Source of the DNA: Bilophila sp964369665
Lineage (GTDB): Bacteria > Desulfobacterota > Desulfovibrionia > Desulfovibrionales > Desulfovibrionaceae
Assembly (NCBI GenBank): GCA_964369665.1
Contig: CAYJFS010000004.1
Location: 1-64,000 of the forward strand
DNA: 64,000 bases
Reading direction: 5' to 3'
Every line of letters starts with the position of its first letter. Within the stretch, counting starts at the first letter, position 1. A program made the translations under genes and the position numbers. The notes below the pieces were generated by a model. That model had not been told where the DNA came from. It saw only the letters and a program-made list of their open reading frames with translations, and ran no database searches. Below are positions 1 to 9,521 of this stretch, piece after piece.

Positions 1-328
<328 letters not shown>

Positions 329-368
329 AGAAATCTATTCCATCACCCTATCAAAACTTTACATTTAT

Positions 369-488
369 TGTCTTGGTGTCCATAGAGGAGGGGGTACACC
401 CGAAACCATTCCGAACTCGGTAGTTAAGTCCTCCATCGCCAATGATACTGCATATTCTTGTGTGGGAAAGTAGGCTGATGCCAAGGCG
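369..488 (+). rRNA. 5S ribosomal RNA
   Basis: A 120-base 5S rRNA lies about 40 bases after the 23S gene. The conserved core CCGAAACCATTCCGAACTCG (near 400-419) and the closing stem between its first and last eight bases (CTTGG with CCAAG) are visible. It ends immediately before a terminator hairpin. Ends were set from the terminal stem and could be off by one or two bases. Confidence 0.95.
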
Positions 489-494
489 TTTTTT

Positions 495-525
495 AGCCTC
501 TATCTTTTTGATAGAGGCTTTTTTA
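495..525 (+). terminator. rRNA operon terminator
   Basis: A 10-bp perfect stem (AGCCTCTATC / GATAGAGGCT) with a five-T loop is followed by a run of T. It lies directly downstream of the 5S gene and should end the rRNA transcript. Confidence 0.9.
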
Positions 526-526
526 T

Positions 527-907
527 TAAGAGATGTATACTTAATGCATACTGCAGTCTATAATGATATTCTTACGATGTTGTTTTTATGATAGTTATAC
601 ATGATTTATAAGTATAGTAATGAGTAAAAGTTCAATTTTCATCTTGAAATAGAGTTTTTTATTTTAATCTAGATTTGTATATAAATGCTTATTGATGACT
701 AAAAATAAATCAGTAATTTTTACTGTATTGTTTTTGTATACAATGATTATTATAAAATATTAGATTATTCAGGCTATAAAGTAGTAATTTATTAGGAATA
801 TTTATAAATAAAGCTTGTGGGAATATATGTTTCTTTTTTTTAAAGCTCTTTTTTTAAGAAGAGGAATTAGATATTTTTAGTTAATGTTTTGTTTATCTTA
901 GAAAAGA
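527..907. other. AT-rich intergenic region after the rRNA operon
   Basis: About 380 bases lie between the rRNA terminator and the 3' end of the convergent phosphatase gene. The stretch is very AT-rich with many stops in all frames. I see no gene, RNA or convincing hairpin in it. Confidence 0.6.
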
Positions 908-2872
908 CTATCTGCGTGAGAAGGATAACATTGTAATATCATCAGACTGTTCAGCATCTCCACGATGTGTTGTTATGGATTGATTGATAGCTGCTAATAT
1001 ACCTCTAAGAGATTTCTTTTTATTATTTTCTAGTGTTTTTTGAAGCTTAAGTTCTCCAAAAAGTTCTAATGAGTTGTCCATAGCTTCAATAACTCCATCT
1101 GTATATAATAAACAGATATCATGCTTTTCAAGTTGTGCATAAGAGTTAACATAGGTTATATCTTGTAATACACCAATAATAGGGTTCTGTTCTGTGTTAT
1201 TAAGTGTATATATTTTTTCTTCATTTTGTTTATTAATGATATATGGTAAGCAATGACCACAGTTTACATATACAAGTTCTCCTGTTTTTGGATCAAATAT
1301 ACCTATAAATAGTGTAACAAACATACAACTTGGATTATTTTCACTAAGAACTTTATTAATTTCTCCAGCAGCTTCTGCAGGTGAAAGTCCTTTAGCTATA
1401 ACATAACGAATAAGAGTTACAGTCATAGACATAAAAAGAGCAGCTGGAATACCTTTTCCTGAAACATCTCCAATGACAACAACTTGTTTACCTTCTGGAG
1501 ATGTAAAGAAATCATAAAAATCTCCTCCTACTTCTTTAGCAGGTTCTAAGAATGCAGATATATCATATTGAGGATTTAGAGATAGGGCATTAGGGCTTGG
1601 AAGTATGCCTACCTGTATTTCTCTTGCTGCATTAAGTTCACCTAACATACGTTCTTTTATGGTTGTTGTTTCCATAAGAACTCTAATATTTTGAGAAAGA
1701 GTTTTTCCCATCATAGAAAATGCACGTGCTAATTGACCAACTTCATCAGAACGTTCAATAGGTAGATCTTTTATTGCTAACTCTTCTGCTTTTGGAGAGG
1801 CAAAATTAAGCTCTGCAAAAGATAATGTTTTTTGTGTTAAGGTTTGTAGAGGCTTTATAAGCCTAGCTGTTAGAATAAGCGTAATTAATAGACTGTTTAA
1901 AATAGCTGCAATAGCAATACCAACAAGCTGATGAATTAATGCACGTGTTGGGGCTTCAATTTCTGATTGTGGAGCAGCAGTAACAATATACCAATCTAAT
2001 GATTTGAAATAGCTAACAAGTACGATATGTTCTATTTCGTTTAATAAAAACATGCCTTCTGCAATTTCAACATGTTTTGCTTCTTCAATAAGTTTTTGGG
2101 GTATATTCTTGGACTCTTTTCCTGTATTATGTCCTTTATGAGCAAGCAATGTACCATTATTATTAAAAACAGCAATAAAACCATCTTTATGTAATGTAAA
2201 GCTATGGATTTTTTCTTGAATAACCTTAGTTAATTGTGTTTCTGTTGTTAAAGAGTCTTTTGATATATTTGCGATATGTATAGCTACAATAATTGTATAT
2301 TTTGTTTTTGGTGATTTTAAGAGAAAAAGAAGCACAGGTTCAGATATTGAGAAAGCTTCATGATCAAAAACAATAAACTCTCCATCTTTCGAGAAATGGT
2401 TATTAGAGAGTAATGTTTGAAGTGAATTGTTTTGGAAGTCAACAATATCATTTCTTGCTAAAAGTAATGAAAATAATTCATCATTATTGATAAGTTGCTT
2501 ACCTGAAGGATCAAATATTTCTATATGAAGATCAAGTTCTTGGAGTTTACTTATCCAATCATGTAAGAATACCTGCTGTTGATCTTTAGGAAGCTTCTCC
2601 AGCATTTTTAGATTAGAATCAAGCATATTAGCCACACGACGTAGTTGAGTTTTACGTTGTAGAGTATAGTCTGCTTGAGATGTAAGAATATCAATATAAC
2701 GAGATTCAATATTTTCTTTAATAAGTGATGCAATACCTCTAAATGCTCTTTTTTCTAACTCAATATTAGAGATACGGAAGTCTTCATAGGCAGAGAATAT
2801 AATAGGTACTGCTGCCATAGAGATAGAAATAATAACAAGTAAGAAGAGTTTTGTTCGAAGACTTGTACCCAT
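908..2872 (-). CDS. RsbU/SpoIIE-type serine phosphatase with sensor domain and HAMP
   Basis: A membrane-bound PP2C-like phosphatase of 654 residues. It has an N-terminal membrane segment (about residues 9-29), a periplasmic Cache-like sensor region to about 310, a second membrane segment (about 315-340), a HAMP segment, and a SpoIIE/RsbU phosphatase domain from about 415. The metal-binding motifs GGDFYDFF, DVSGKGIPAALF and YTDGVIEA are present. In the family such enzymes dephosphorylate an STAS antagonist and so release a partner held by an RsbW-like kinase. Both candidate partners are encoded at 20427-21205, beyond the secretion genes. Involvement in secretion control is inferred from this layout and from the analogous Bordetella BtrU/V/W system. 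Confidence 0.85.
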   Translation of the reverse strand: MGTSLRTKLFLLVIISISMAAVPIIFSAYEDFRISNIELEKRAFRGIASLIKENIESRYIDILTSQADYTLQRKTQLRRVANMLDSNLKMLEKLPKDQQQVFLHDWISKLQELDLHIEIFDPSGKQLINNDELFSLLLARNDIVDFQNNSLQTLLSNNHFSKDGEFIVFDHEAFSISEPVLLFLLKSPKTKYTIIVAIHIANISKDSLTTETQLTKVIQEKIHSFTLHKDGFIAVFNNNGTLLAHKGHNTGKESKNIPQKLIEEAKHVEIAEGMFLLNEIEHIVLVSYFKSLDWYIVTAAPQSEIEAPTRALIHQLVGIAIAAILNSLLITLILTARLIKPLQTLTQKTLSFAELNFASPKAEELAIKDLPIERSDEVGQLARAFSMMGKTLSQNIRVLMETTTIKERMLGELNAAREIQVGILPSPNALSLNPQYDISAFLEPAKEVGGDFYDFFTSPEGKQVVVIGDVSGKGIPAALFMSMTVTLIRYVIAKGLSPAEAAGEINKVLSENNPSCMFVTLFIGIFDPKTGELVYVNCGHCLPYIINKQNEEKIYTLNNTEQNPIIGVLQDITYVNSYAQLEKHDICLLYTDGVIEAMDNSLELFGELKLQKTLENNKKKSLRGILAAINQSITTHRGDAEQSDDITMLSFSRR

Positions 2873-3148
2873 ATATATACTCCATAGAAAACATGTTTGT
2901 TCTCATTTGTTATGTGTACTATCGTCATAAACTCTAGATGTATTAGGGTATGTAGCAATTTTTTTGGCTAAGATATGGACTATGGAATACCTATGTAAAT
3001 AGAAGAAATTATAACTCAACAATTTTTTGATAGTTTACAACTTATTAACATTAATAATAAAAAGTGTATCTATCTATAGATATTTACTATTTTTTGTTTG
3101 TTATATGGATAGCAAGGGGATAAAGGGTGTAAATAATTTTGGCATAAC

Positions 3149-4447
3149 TTATGTTGTTGTAATATCTAGCCTAATGAGCTTTTTTCTTAAACCTTCTCGT
3201 GTAATACCTAGTATTTCTGCTGTTCGGCTTTTGTTACCACCTGTTTGTTTTAGTGCTTTAAGGATAAGAGAGCGTTCCATCTCTTGTAGATTAAGTGTAT
3301 ATTGTTCTTGCTCATTGTTTTTATGTAAATTTTCAATAATAAGGGTTGGATCTGAAGTATCTTTGTTAATAAATTCACCATCATTTAATAATCGAGGTGA
3401 AAGATCATTTATTTCTATAGTATTACCTAAAGTTAGTGCAGCAAGACGTTCCATTTCATTATTAAGTTCTCGGACATTACCAGGCCAGCTATATGTTAAA
3501 AGTTTTTGCTGAACGGCTGGAGAGAGTATAAGCTTATTTCTTTGTAGGAGTTCACAGTGTCTTTTTAAAAATGTTTGTGCAAGGAGGAGAATATCGTCTC
3601 CCCTTTGAGATAAGGGTGGGATGTTGATTTCAACAACATTAATACGATAGTATAGGTCTTCACGAAATATACCTTTTTTAACAGAGTCCAATAAAGAAGC
3701 ATGTGTTGCTGCAATGATTTTGATATCAACAGGTATAAGTTTTGAGCTACCAACTTTTACTACAGCCTTTTCTTCAAGAACACGTAAAAGTTTTGCTTGG
3801 TTAGGTAAGCTCATATCAGCAAGTTCATCTAAAAAAAGAGTACCTCCATCAGCTTCTTCAATAAGGCCTTTACGTGAATGAACACCTGTTGCTATCCCTT
3901 TTTCAATACCAAACATTTCACTCTCGAAAAGTGTTTCTGGTATAGCAGTACAATTTACTGCTATAAAAGGTCCAGAACTCCGGGGTGAGCTGTAGTGAAT
4001 CATTTTAGCAATAATTTCTTTTCCTGATCCTGTTGGACCTAGGATTAATGTATTAATAGGATTTCTAGCTATGGACTTTGCAAGTTCAAGGACTTTATGC
4101 ATAGCAGGGCATTGACCAATAATTTTTTGAGATTGGTAGTTTTCTTGTATTGTTTTAGTAAGAGTTATATTTTTTTCTGCTAACATTTTTTTAGCAGCTT
4201 CAAGCTCTGAATTACGTATACAAAGTTCATTAATAAGCTGAGCTTGTTGTAATTCTCTTGCTTCAATTTTTACAAGCATCATTCCAAAGGCTTCTGCTAG
4301 CCTTGTAATTTCTTTTGGTGCAATATCTTGTTTTGTAAGGGTAAAAAGTTTGGATTCATCTATAGGTTTTTCCCAAACAAGAGCTTCACATATATTTGTA
4401 AGATTTTTATAGAAGTCATTTATGTTAAATGGTTGGGATGTATCCAC
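3149..4447 (-). CDS. Sigma-54-type AAA+ activator (EBP) lacking a receiver domain, degraded GAFTGA loop
   Basis: A 432-residue enhancer-binding protein. Residues 1-110 are a coiled-coil-rich N-terminus with no response-regulator domain. The AAA+ domain follows, with Walker A GPTGSGKE, Walker B GGTLFLDEL and the SWPGNVREL motif. A Fis-type helix-turn-helix closes the C-terminus (GGNKSRTAEILGITREGLRK). The loop that normally reads GAFTGA and contacts sigma-54 reads GIATGV, losing the key aromatic residue. It starts 7 bases after the stop of the small gene at 4455-4826, so the two are probably co-transcribed. Two sigma-54-like promoters lie nearby at 6466 and 9522. Whether this protein activates them is inference. 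Confidence 0.88.
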   Translation of the reverse strand: MDTSQPFNINDFYKNLTNICEALVWEKPIDESKLFTLTKQDIAPKEITRLAEAFGMMLVKIEARELQQAQLINELCIRNSELEAAKKMLAEKNITLTKTIQENYQSQKIIGQCPAMHKVLELAKSIARNPINTLILGPTGSGKEIIAKMIHYSSPRSSGPFIAVNCTAIPETLFESEMFGIEKGIATGVHSRKGLIEEADGGTLFLDELADMSLPNQAKLLRVLEEKAVVKVGSSKLIPVDIKIIAATHASLLDSVKKGIFREDLYYRINVVEINIPPLSQRGDDILLLAQTFLKRHCELLQRNKLILSPAVQQKLLTYSWPGNVRELNNEMERLAALTLGNTIEINDLSPRLLNDGEFINKDTSDPTLIIENLHKNNEQEQYTLNLQEMERSLILKALKQTGGNKSRTAEILGITREGLRKKLIRLDITTT

Positions 4448-4454
4448 AGTGGTT

Positions 4455-4826
4455 TTATCCTTCTATCATAAGATTAACATACATTTGAAGAAGGGCTTGG
4501 TTCTCTAATAGTGGTTCTAAATCTTTTTTTAGGAAGTTTTGTATTTCATAATAGTCTGAATTTTGCAGGTTTAACTTACATGCTTGGAGATTTGATGAGA
4601 ATATAGCAGGTATAAGAAGTGAGCCATCACCTGTTTCTGGGCATATAGCTGCTTCTAATATAGTTTGGATATTGTGTGGTGCATAAGTAGCTTCCATACT
4701 TGTAATACTTAATGTATTTACACCCAATGGTTGGGCATTAGGCATGGAAACTTGTTCACCAGGTGTTAGTGGCTCAAGGATATTACCTATACCAACCTGA
4801 GCATCAAGAAGTGTCATTCTTTTCAT
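4455..4826 (-). CDS. Small protein of unknown function in the T3SS regulatory cluster
   Basis: A 123-residue acidic protein I do not recognise. No signal peptide or membrane segment is visible, and the C-terminal third (from about residue 85) looks helical and leucine-rich. It is transcribed after the gatekeeper gene sctW, following a ~245-base gap, and 7 bases before the EBP gene. Its position between a gatekeeper and an activator suggests a secretion chaperone or a co-regulator of the EBP. That is a guess from position only. Confidence 0.7.
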   Translation of the reverse strand: MKRMTLLDAQVGIGNILEPLTPGEQVSMPNAQPLGVNTLSITSMEATYAPHNIQTILEAAICPETGDGSLLIPAIFSSNLQACKLNLQNSDYYEIQNFLKKDLEPLLENQALLQMYVNLMIEG

Positions 4827-5071
4827 AGTGCATATTCCTCTTTCATTTACTTACATATAATAACTATTATTTAAGTTTTTATAAAATTTTTATATTTTTT
4901 ATCTAATTATAAATTAATAATAATAATTACATTATAATAAGCAGGATAAGCTACCTATTTAGATAGATATACTTATAGTATAAAAGAAAATATTTAATAT
5001 TAAATTTTTACTATAATATACTTATTAAAGACTATGGAAGCAGTATTTCTAATATTTTTAAATGTATATAC

Positions 5072-6271
5072 TCATTGATCATTGTTTTTAGGGATATCTG
5101 GGTGTTCTAGTTCATAAAGATATTCATCTTCTTTTCTTATTGCTTCATCAACAGCTTCTTGTGCAGCACCCATAACTTTCATTCTATTATCAACACTATC
5201 AAAGACAAGTACAGGGAATTTACGTACAGCATTAAGAATTTCTTGTAACAGAAGGACTTCTCTTTCAATTGTTTCAGGTTTTCCTTGTTGGGCAATTTTA
5301 TCAATATCAGACGATGAAACAAAGTTTTCATTACGAAGGCCAATAAGTTGCTTCATTAAAAGCAATGGCGTTAATTGTACTTCAGTATCATGATCATCAT
5401 CTTCATCATCGTCATTTTTTTGGCCTTTCCAACGGTTAAGTGCTATAGTACATAGTTTATGGGAGCTATGAAGTTGCTGTGTTTTTTCTAAAGTACCAAC
5501 AAGGTTTTGAAGTTCTACAGTATCCATACTAGGATCACCAGAAGTAAGGTCACTACCTATGGTTGAGAATAAGAAATCAATAGCTCTATCAAGGTCGCTT
5601 TCATCTTCATACTCTTCCATTAACCGTGCTAAAACACTTTCTGGTGTAGTTGTTATTGTTAGTGTGGCTGTATAAAGATCTCGAAGCTGGGCAGCACTAC
5701 CAATATCAGTAAATCCAGCAGAGTTCAGTGCTCCTCGAAGACCTGCTTTAATTTCTGTTCCAAAGCTTTGTTCTAAAGATTCCATAGTATCTAGAACAGT
5801 TTCTAAACCTGCTGGTTGTGGTGATTCTTTTCCAAATGTTTGTGCTATTTCTGCAAGTGCAGCCCAAGCATCTGTTTTATTAGAAAATTGATATAGTGTT
5901 TGCTGTAATGCATCTTCTTTATTTGGGTTACCACGTAAAAAGGCAACAAGCTCATCCATTTTTTTAGGACGACTCTTATCTTCTATAAGTTCGGCATATT
6001 CTTGTACAGCCTGAAAACGTGAATCAGAGCTGGTATCATTTCTTTTACGTTCTTTTATGGCAAATTCATCACTACTTTCTGATTCAAGGCTTGTGGTAAG
6101 TTCTTCTGCTGCAGAATCAATTAAAGATTGTTGTGTTTTTACTTGTGTAACATTGCGGCCAGAAAGGTTTCCAGTTGCTGTACTTACACCTTTTTTTTGT
6201 GCAGCAGCAGCAAGATTTTGTTGATTATTTGCTAGCAGTTGTTGTGGAGAAATGCCCGCAATATTACTCAT
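5072..6271 (-). CDS. sctW: T3SS gatekeeper SctW (YopN-TyeA / CopN / InvE family)
   Basis: A 399-residue protein from the chosen start. It has a disordered Ser/Gln-rich N-terminus, then an acidic helical HrpJ/YopN-like region (about 90-280) and a TyeA-like C-terminal region (about 300-390). In the family this protein sits at the export gate and holds back effectors until translocators are secreted. An in-frame ATG at 6346 would add 25 residues. The start at 6271 is preferred because GGGAGAGG lies just before it, while the upstream ATG has only a weak site. An aspartate/glutamate run (DDDEDDDHD) sits between the two domains. It is divergent from the filament cluster. Assignment rests on overall pattern and locus. 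Confidence 0.72.
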   Translation of the reverse strand: MSNIAGISPQQLLANNQQNLAAAAQKKGVSTATGNLSGRNVTQVKTQQSLIDSAAEELTTSLESESSDEFAIKERKRNDTSSDSRFQAVQEYAELIEDKSRPKKMDELVAFLRGNPNKEDALQQTLYQFSNKTDAWAALAEIAQTFGKESPQPAGLETVLDTMESLEQSFGTEIKAGLRGALNSAGFTDIGSAAQLRDLYTATLTITTTPESVLARLMEEYEDESDLDRAIDFLFSTIGSDLTSGDPSMDTVELQNLVGTLEKTQQLHSSHKLCTIALNRWKGQKNDDDEDDDHDTEVQLTPLLLMKQLIGLRNENFVSSSDIDKIAQQGKPETIEREVLLLQEILNAVRKFPVLVFDSVDNRMKVMGAAQEAVDEAIRKEDEYLYELEHPDIPKNNDQ

Positions 6272-6465
6272 AATCCTCTCCCAAGAATCTTTTGCTGTAC
6301 CAGTTTTGTTGTATGTTTTGTTTTTAACATACATTGCTTTTTTCATACCAAAAAAGTTGTCATATTTTTAGGTATAAATATTTATATAAAAAGATACATA
6401 TACTTATATTTAATAGTAATAAGTACAGTAGATTAAGATCATAGATTAATATATGTATGATCACT

Positions 6466-6482
6466 TTGGTATAAGATATGCA
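6466..6482 (+). promoter_or_regulatory. Sigma-54-like promoter of the filament cluster
   Basis: The sequence TTGGTATAAGATATGCA has the invariant GG and GC doublets exactly 10 bases apart, and the flanking TTGG and TGCA match the -24/-12 consensus. It lies 92 bases before the first filament-like gene. The -24 box has T where consensus has C. Recognition by sigma-54 is inferred. Confidence 0.55.
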
Positions 6483-6573
6483 TACTATTTAAGTATTATT
6501 TTTTTATTATAATTAAGCATGTATTTTAAGTATAAACTATTTTTGTATTATACGAGGTATAAGGAGAGCTACC

Positions 6574-7116
6574 ATGAGTGGTGAAGTAACAGATAGGGGG
6601 CCAATAACTCGTGCACCAGTTGATATACCAGATCCATCTACAATAAAAAATCCATCTTTGCGTTTTGCCATGACACAATTGGGCCATGCAGAAGGTCTAC
6701 GCCAAGAAGCTAGAACTAAAATGGATGAAATAGCTCAAACACAAGAAAAACAAAAGGAAGCTGGTGGTTATCTTGATGTATTTCGTAAGAATCAAAGTGA
6801 TACTGGCGAAGGACATGCAGAAGATAAGGATGGTAAGTGGAGATTAATAAGTCAGGCACAAATAGACTGGTGTAAAGCTAATGATATTCAGTTACCATCA
6901 AAAGTTGACAGAGATGACTTATGGTTGAATGCTAATGAGTGGGATTTAGTGGCTAAAGGTACCCAAGCTTATATAGATAAAGTTGGTGCAGACACTCAAC
7001 AAAAAATGGTTATGGCTCAAGATGCATTGGGTCAGTTTAATGCATATACACAAGGTGCAAACTCAAGTATCAATGCTGGTAATGAGACAATGAAATATGC
7101 TGCTCGAGGCCAGTAG
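6574..7116 (+). CDS. SseB/EspA-like T3SS filament protein, paralogue 1
   Basis: A 180-residue protein, first of four tandem paralogues. The order of parts matches SseB of Salmonella SPI-2: an N-terminal amphipathic helix (FAMTQLGHAEGLRQEA), a coiled coil, a central segment with IDWCKANDIQLP (compare EDVIKYMRDNGI in SseB), and a C-terminal helix with DALGQFNAYTQGA. SseB/EspA proteins polymerise into an extracellular sheath on the needle that links it to the translocon. The ribosome site AAGGAG lies 10 bases before ATG. This copy is the most divergent in the middle and has a longer C-terminus. The family assignment is my alignment by eye. Confidence 0.7.
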   Translation: MSGEVTDRGPITRAPVDIPDPSTIKNPSLRFAMTQLGHAEGLRQEARTKMDEIAQTQEKQKEAGGYLDVFRKNQSDTGEGHAEDKDGKWRLISQAQIDWCKANDIQLPSKVDRDDLWLNANEWDLVAKGTQAYIDKVGADTQQKMVMAQDALGQFNAYTQGANSSINAGNETMKYAARGQ

Positions 7117-7259
7117 TGTCTGGAATAGGTAAGTGTTAACAGGCTAAATCAATTATAGGTTAAAGAGCGTTATTAATAAGTAGTAAGCTATATATAATCA
7201 AAAGTATTACTATATAGTCAATAATTAAAGTTTGTAAAATAGGTAAGAGGAATAGCACA

Positions 7260-7775
7260 ATGTCAGATATAATAGGTATACAAGGTGCAGGTAAAGCCTC
7301 TTTACCTGGTATAGATGTAACAACAAATCCAATACTTCAATTTGTGGCAATGCAGTTAAGGTTAGCAGATGAGCAAAGAGCTGATGCAGTAGCACAAATG
7401 GATTATGTTAATGCTGTTAAAAAAGAGCAGGAGCTTACACTTAAGATGCTTAATACTTTTCAGTCTCGATATGAAACTGCTGTTGCAGAACATAAAGGGG
7501 TTGTAATGACTGCAGAAGAAATACAGTGGTGTAATGACAGAGGAATTGAACTTCCTTGGAATCCTCCAGCAACAGAAGATTTCAGATTTGGCATAGATGA
7601 TTGGGCAACGGTAGTACAAAATACTCAGACGTATTTAGATGGATTGGGTGCAGATACACAATCTGTTATGGTTGTTATTCAAGATGCATTAGGTCAGTAC
7701 AATGCATATACACAAGGTGCTGGTGCCAATATTCATAGTTGTGTAGAGTTATTAAGTGCAACAGCTAAATGGTAA
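7260..7775 (+). CDS. SseB/EspA-like T3SS filament protein, paralogue 2
   Basis: A 171-residue paralogue. It shares the N-terminal helix (LQFVAMQLRLADEQRADAV), the central EEIQWCNDRGIELPW segment and the C-terminal VVIQDALGQYNAYTQGAGAN. It lies 143 bases after paralogue 1, with an AGAGG ribosome site before ATG 7260. No separate promoter is evident, so it may be read through from the 6466 promoter. The conserved single cysteine in the WC motif is kept in all four copies. Confidence 0.68.
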   Translation: MSDIIGIQGAGKASLPGIDVTTNPILQFVAMQLRLADEQRADAVAQMDYVNAVKKEQELTLKMLNTFQSRYETAVAEHKGVVMTAEEIQWCNDRGIELPWNPPATEDFRFGIDDWATVVQNTQTYLDGLGADTQSVMVVIQDALGQYNAYTQGAGANIHSCVELLSATAKW

Positions 7776-8168
7776 TTTAGTTAGAATAGTATTATTTTGT
7801 TAAGAATGATTTTACAATATGTAAACTAGATATAGATAATATGTACAATAGATTGTTAAATTTTTGTGTAATAAGAAGAGTATGTTTATAGAAAAAATTT
7901 ATAATAAATGTATAATAACTCTATAGTGTTGATTTATTATATCAAGTTGTAGAGTTTTATATGTATTAAAAAGATACATGTTATAGTTATTATATTGTTA
8001 AATTACTATAATAGTAATACTAAAAAATGTATAGAGTATAGATATACACAGAGAAGTTAGAGATCACTAAGTATATGTAAACTAAGATTAATAATATTAA
8101 ATTTTTAATTACTTATCAGGGATAGCTTTTTATAGCCTTAAATTTTTTTATATATAGGTAGGTGTAGT
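7776..8168. other. AT-rich spacer between filament paralogues 2 and 3
   Basis: A ~390-base spacer, much longer than other gaps in the cluster. It is dense in stops and has no gene. I found no GG-N10-GC element and no strong hairpin here. A conventional promoter for paralogues 3 and 4 may lie in it, but none stands out. Confidence 0.5.
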
Positions 8169-8690
8169 ATGAGTAATCCTGTAGAAATATTTGTTGGTGA
8201 ACCTAGGACCCTACCAAATTTAAATGATATTAATGGACCAGGGGCAAAGTTTGCTTTTGTGCAGCTAATTTTAGCAGACAGAAGTCGTACAAGTGCTGTA
8301 GATTTAATGGAAAAGCTTGAAAATGAAAAGAAAGAACTTGCTGAAGCACAAGAAATGTTAAAAGTATTTCAAGATAAGCTTGCACAAGCACAAGCAGCTC
8401 CAGCAGGATTAATCTACATGACTGCAGAAGAAGTGCAGTGGTGTAAGGATAGAGGCATTGATTTACCAGATTTACCAGATATATATTATGGTGATAAAGG
8501 GTATGGACCACTTAATTGGGAAAGAGTCTGTAAAAGTACTCAGGCATATGTAGATGGATTAGGTGATAACTCTCAATCACTTATGGTGTTAATACAAGAC
8601 GCATTAGGTCAATATAATGCCTATACACAAGGTGCAAGTTCAAATGTAAGTAGTGCTAATAGTATAATGCAGGGCTTAGCTCGGTGGTAA
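8169..8690 (+). CDS. SseB/EspA-like T3SS filament protein, paralogue 3
   Basis: A 173-residue paralogue with the full set of family parts: helix FAFVQLILADRSRTSAVDLM, coiled coil to about residue 75, EEVQWCKDRGIDLP, and C-terminal DALGQYNAYTQGASSN. Its first ~150 bases and last ~120 bases are nearly identical to paralogue 4, whereas the middle differs strongly. This copy is intact. The start is set by ATG 8169 within GGTGTAGTATGAGTAATCC, a sequence shared with paralogue 4. Confidence 0.7.
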   Translation: MSNPVEIFVGEPRTLPNLNDINGPGAKFAFVQLILADRSRTSAVDLMEKLENEKKELAEAQEMLKVFQDKLAQAQAAPAGLIYMTAEEVQWCKDRGIDLPDLPDIYYGDKGYGPLNWERVCKSTQAYVDGLGDNSQSLMVLIQDALGQYNAYTQGASSNVSSANSIMQGLARW

Positions 8691-8739
8691 TTGTACTATT
8701 TTTATAGTTAAAAAATTTTTTATGGAAGAATGGTGTAGT

Positions 8740-9256
8740 ATGAGTAATCCTGTAGGTATGTTTGCTGGTGAACCTAGGGCCCTACCAAATTTTAGATGAT
8801 ATTAATGGACCAGGGGCAAAGTTTGCTTTTGTGCAGCTAATTTTAGCAGACAGAAGTCGTACAAGTGCTGTAGGTTTAATGGAACAGCTTGAAGGTGAAA
8901 AGGCAGAAAAGGTTTATGCACAAGAACAGCTTCAGAAGTTTAAAGATAAATTAGAAGCATCAAGGCCACCTAGTAGAGGTGAGGTCATGTCAGCAGAAGA
9001 TATTAGATGGTGTAATGAGAAAGGCATTGATATCCCAGGAAGATGGCCAGGTGATTATGGTGTGCAGTTTGATGAGGCTGGGTGGACAACTATAGTAGAG
9101 AATACTGAAAAGTATATAGAAGGAATGCCTGATAATTCACAATCACTTATGGTATTAATACAAGATGCATTAGGTCAATATAATGCCTATACACAAGGTG
9201 CAAGTTCAAATGTAAGTAGTGCTAATAGTATAATGCAGGGCTTAGCTCGATGGTAA
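8740..9256 (+). CDS. SseB/EspA-like filament protein, paralogue 4, frameshifted near the N-terminus
   Basis: The shared start region places ATG at 8740, reading MSNPVGMFAGEPRALPNF and then a stop at 8797-8799. The rest of the protein (from 8795 to 9256) is open in the +1 frame and matches paralogue 3. The cause is four T at 8790-8793 where paralogue 3 has three. Removing one T gives an intact 171-residue protein. A TTG at 8762 could start the second frame but has no ribosome site. It may be a pseudogene, a recombination donor, a slippage-expressed gene or a sequencing error. Confidence 0.6.
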
Positions 9257-9441
9257 CCAATTTATCTATTTTTTGATAACTATTTGTATTAATTGTATTA
9301 ATTTTTGTTTTGTATTTAGTATTATTTTAGTAGGCATTCATTTTGAAGAATGTATATAGTCAAGGGGTTTAGGTATTATTTGTTAATACTGTTTAATGAT
9401 AACATTAAACCATTTTGGTGCAAAAATGTGTGTCAATCTAT

Positions 9442-9478
9442 ATAAAATAAAAGCCAACAAAGTTGGCTTTTATTTTAT
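9442..9478. terminator. Bidirectional-type terminator after the filament cluster
   Basis: A perfect 17-bp inverted repeat around AAAGCCAACAAAGTTGGCTTT has a 3-base loop and A/T runs on both sides, so it can act in either direction. It separates the filament cluster from the translocon promoter. Confidence 0.85.
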
Positions 9479-9521
9479 ATTCTACTTGATTTTTTATTTA
9501 CAACTTACTGTAATTTAAGCC

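Noticed and set aside
3027..3512. Plus-strand 161-residue open frame
   Set aside because: It runs antisense through the C-terminus of the sigma-54 activator gene, which has clear motifs on the other strand.
4941..4955. Possible minus-strand sigma-54 promoter before the 4455-4826 gene
   Set aside because: GG and GC doublets are 11 bases apart instead of 10 and the flanks do not match.
6272..6346. Longer N-terminus for sctW
   Set aside because: The upstream ATG has only a weak ribosome site; the internal ATG at 6271 has GGGAGAGG. It remains possible.
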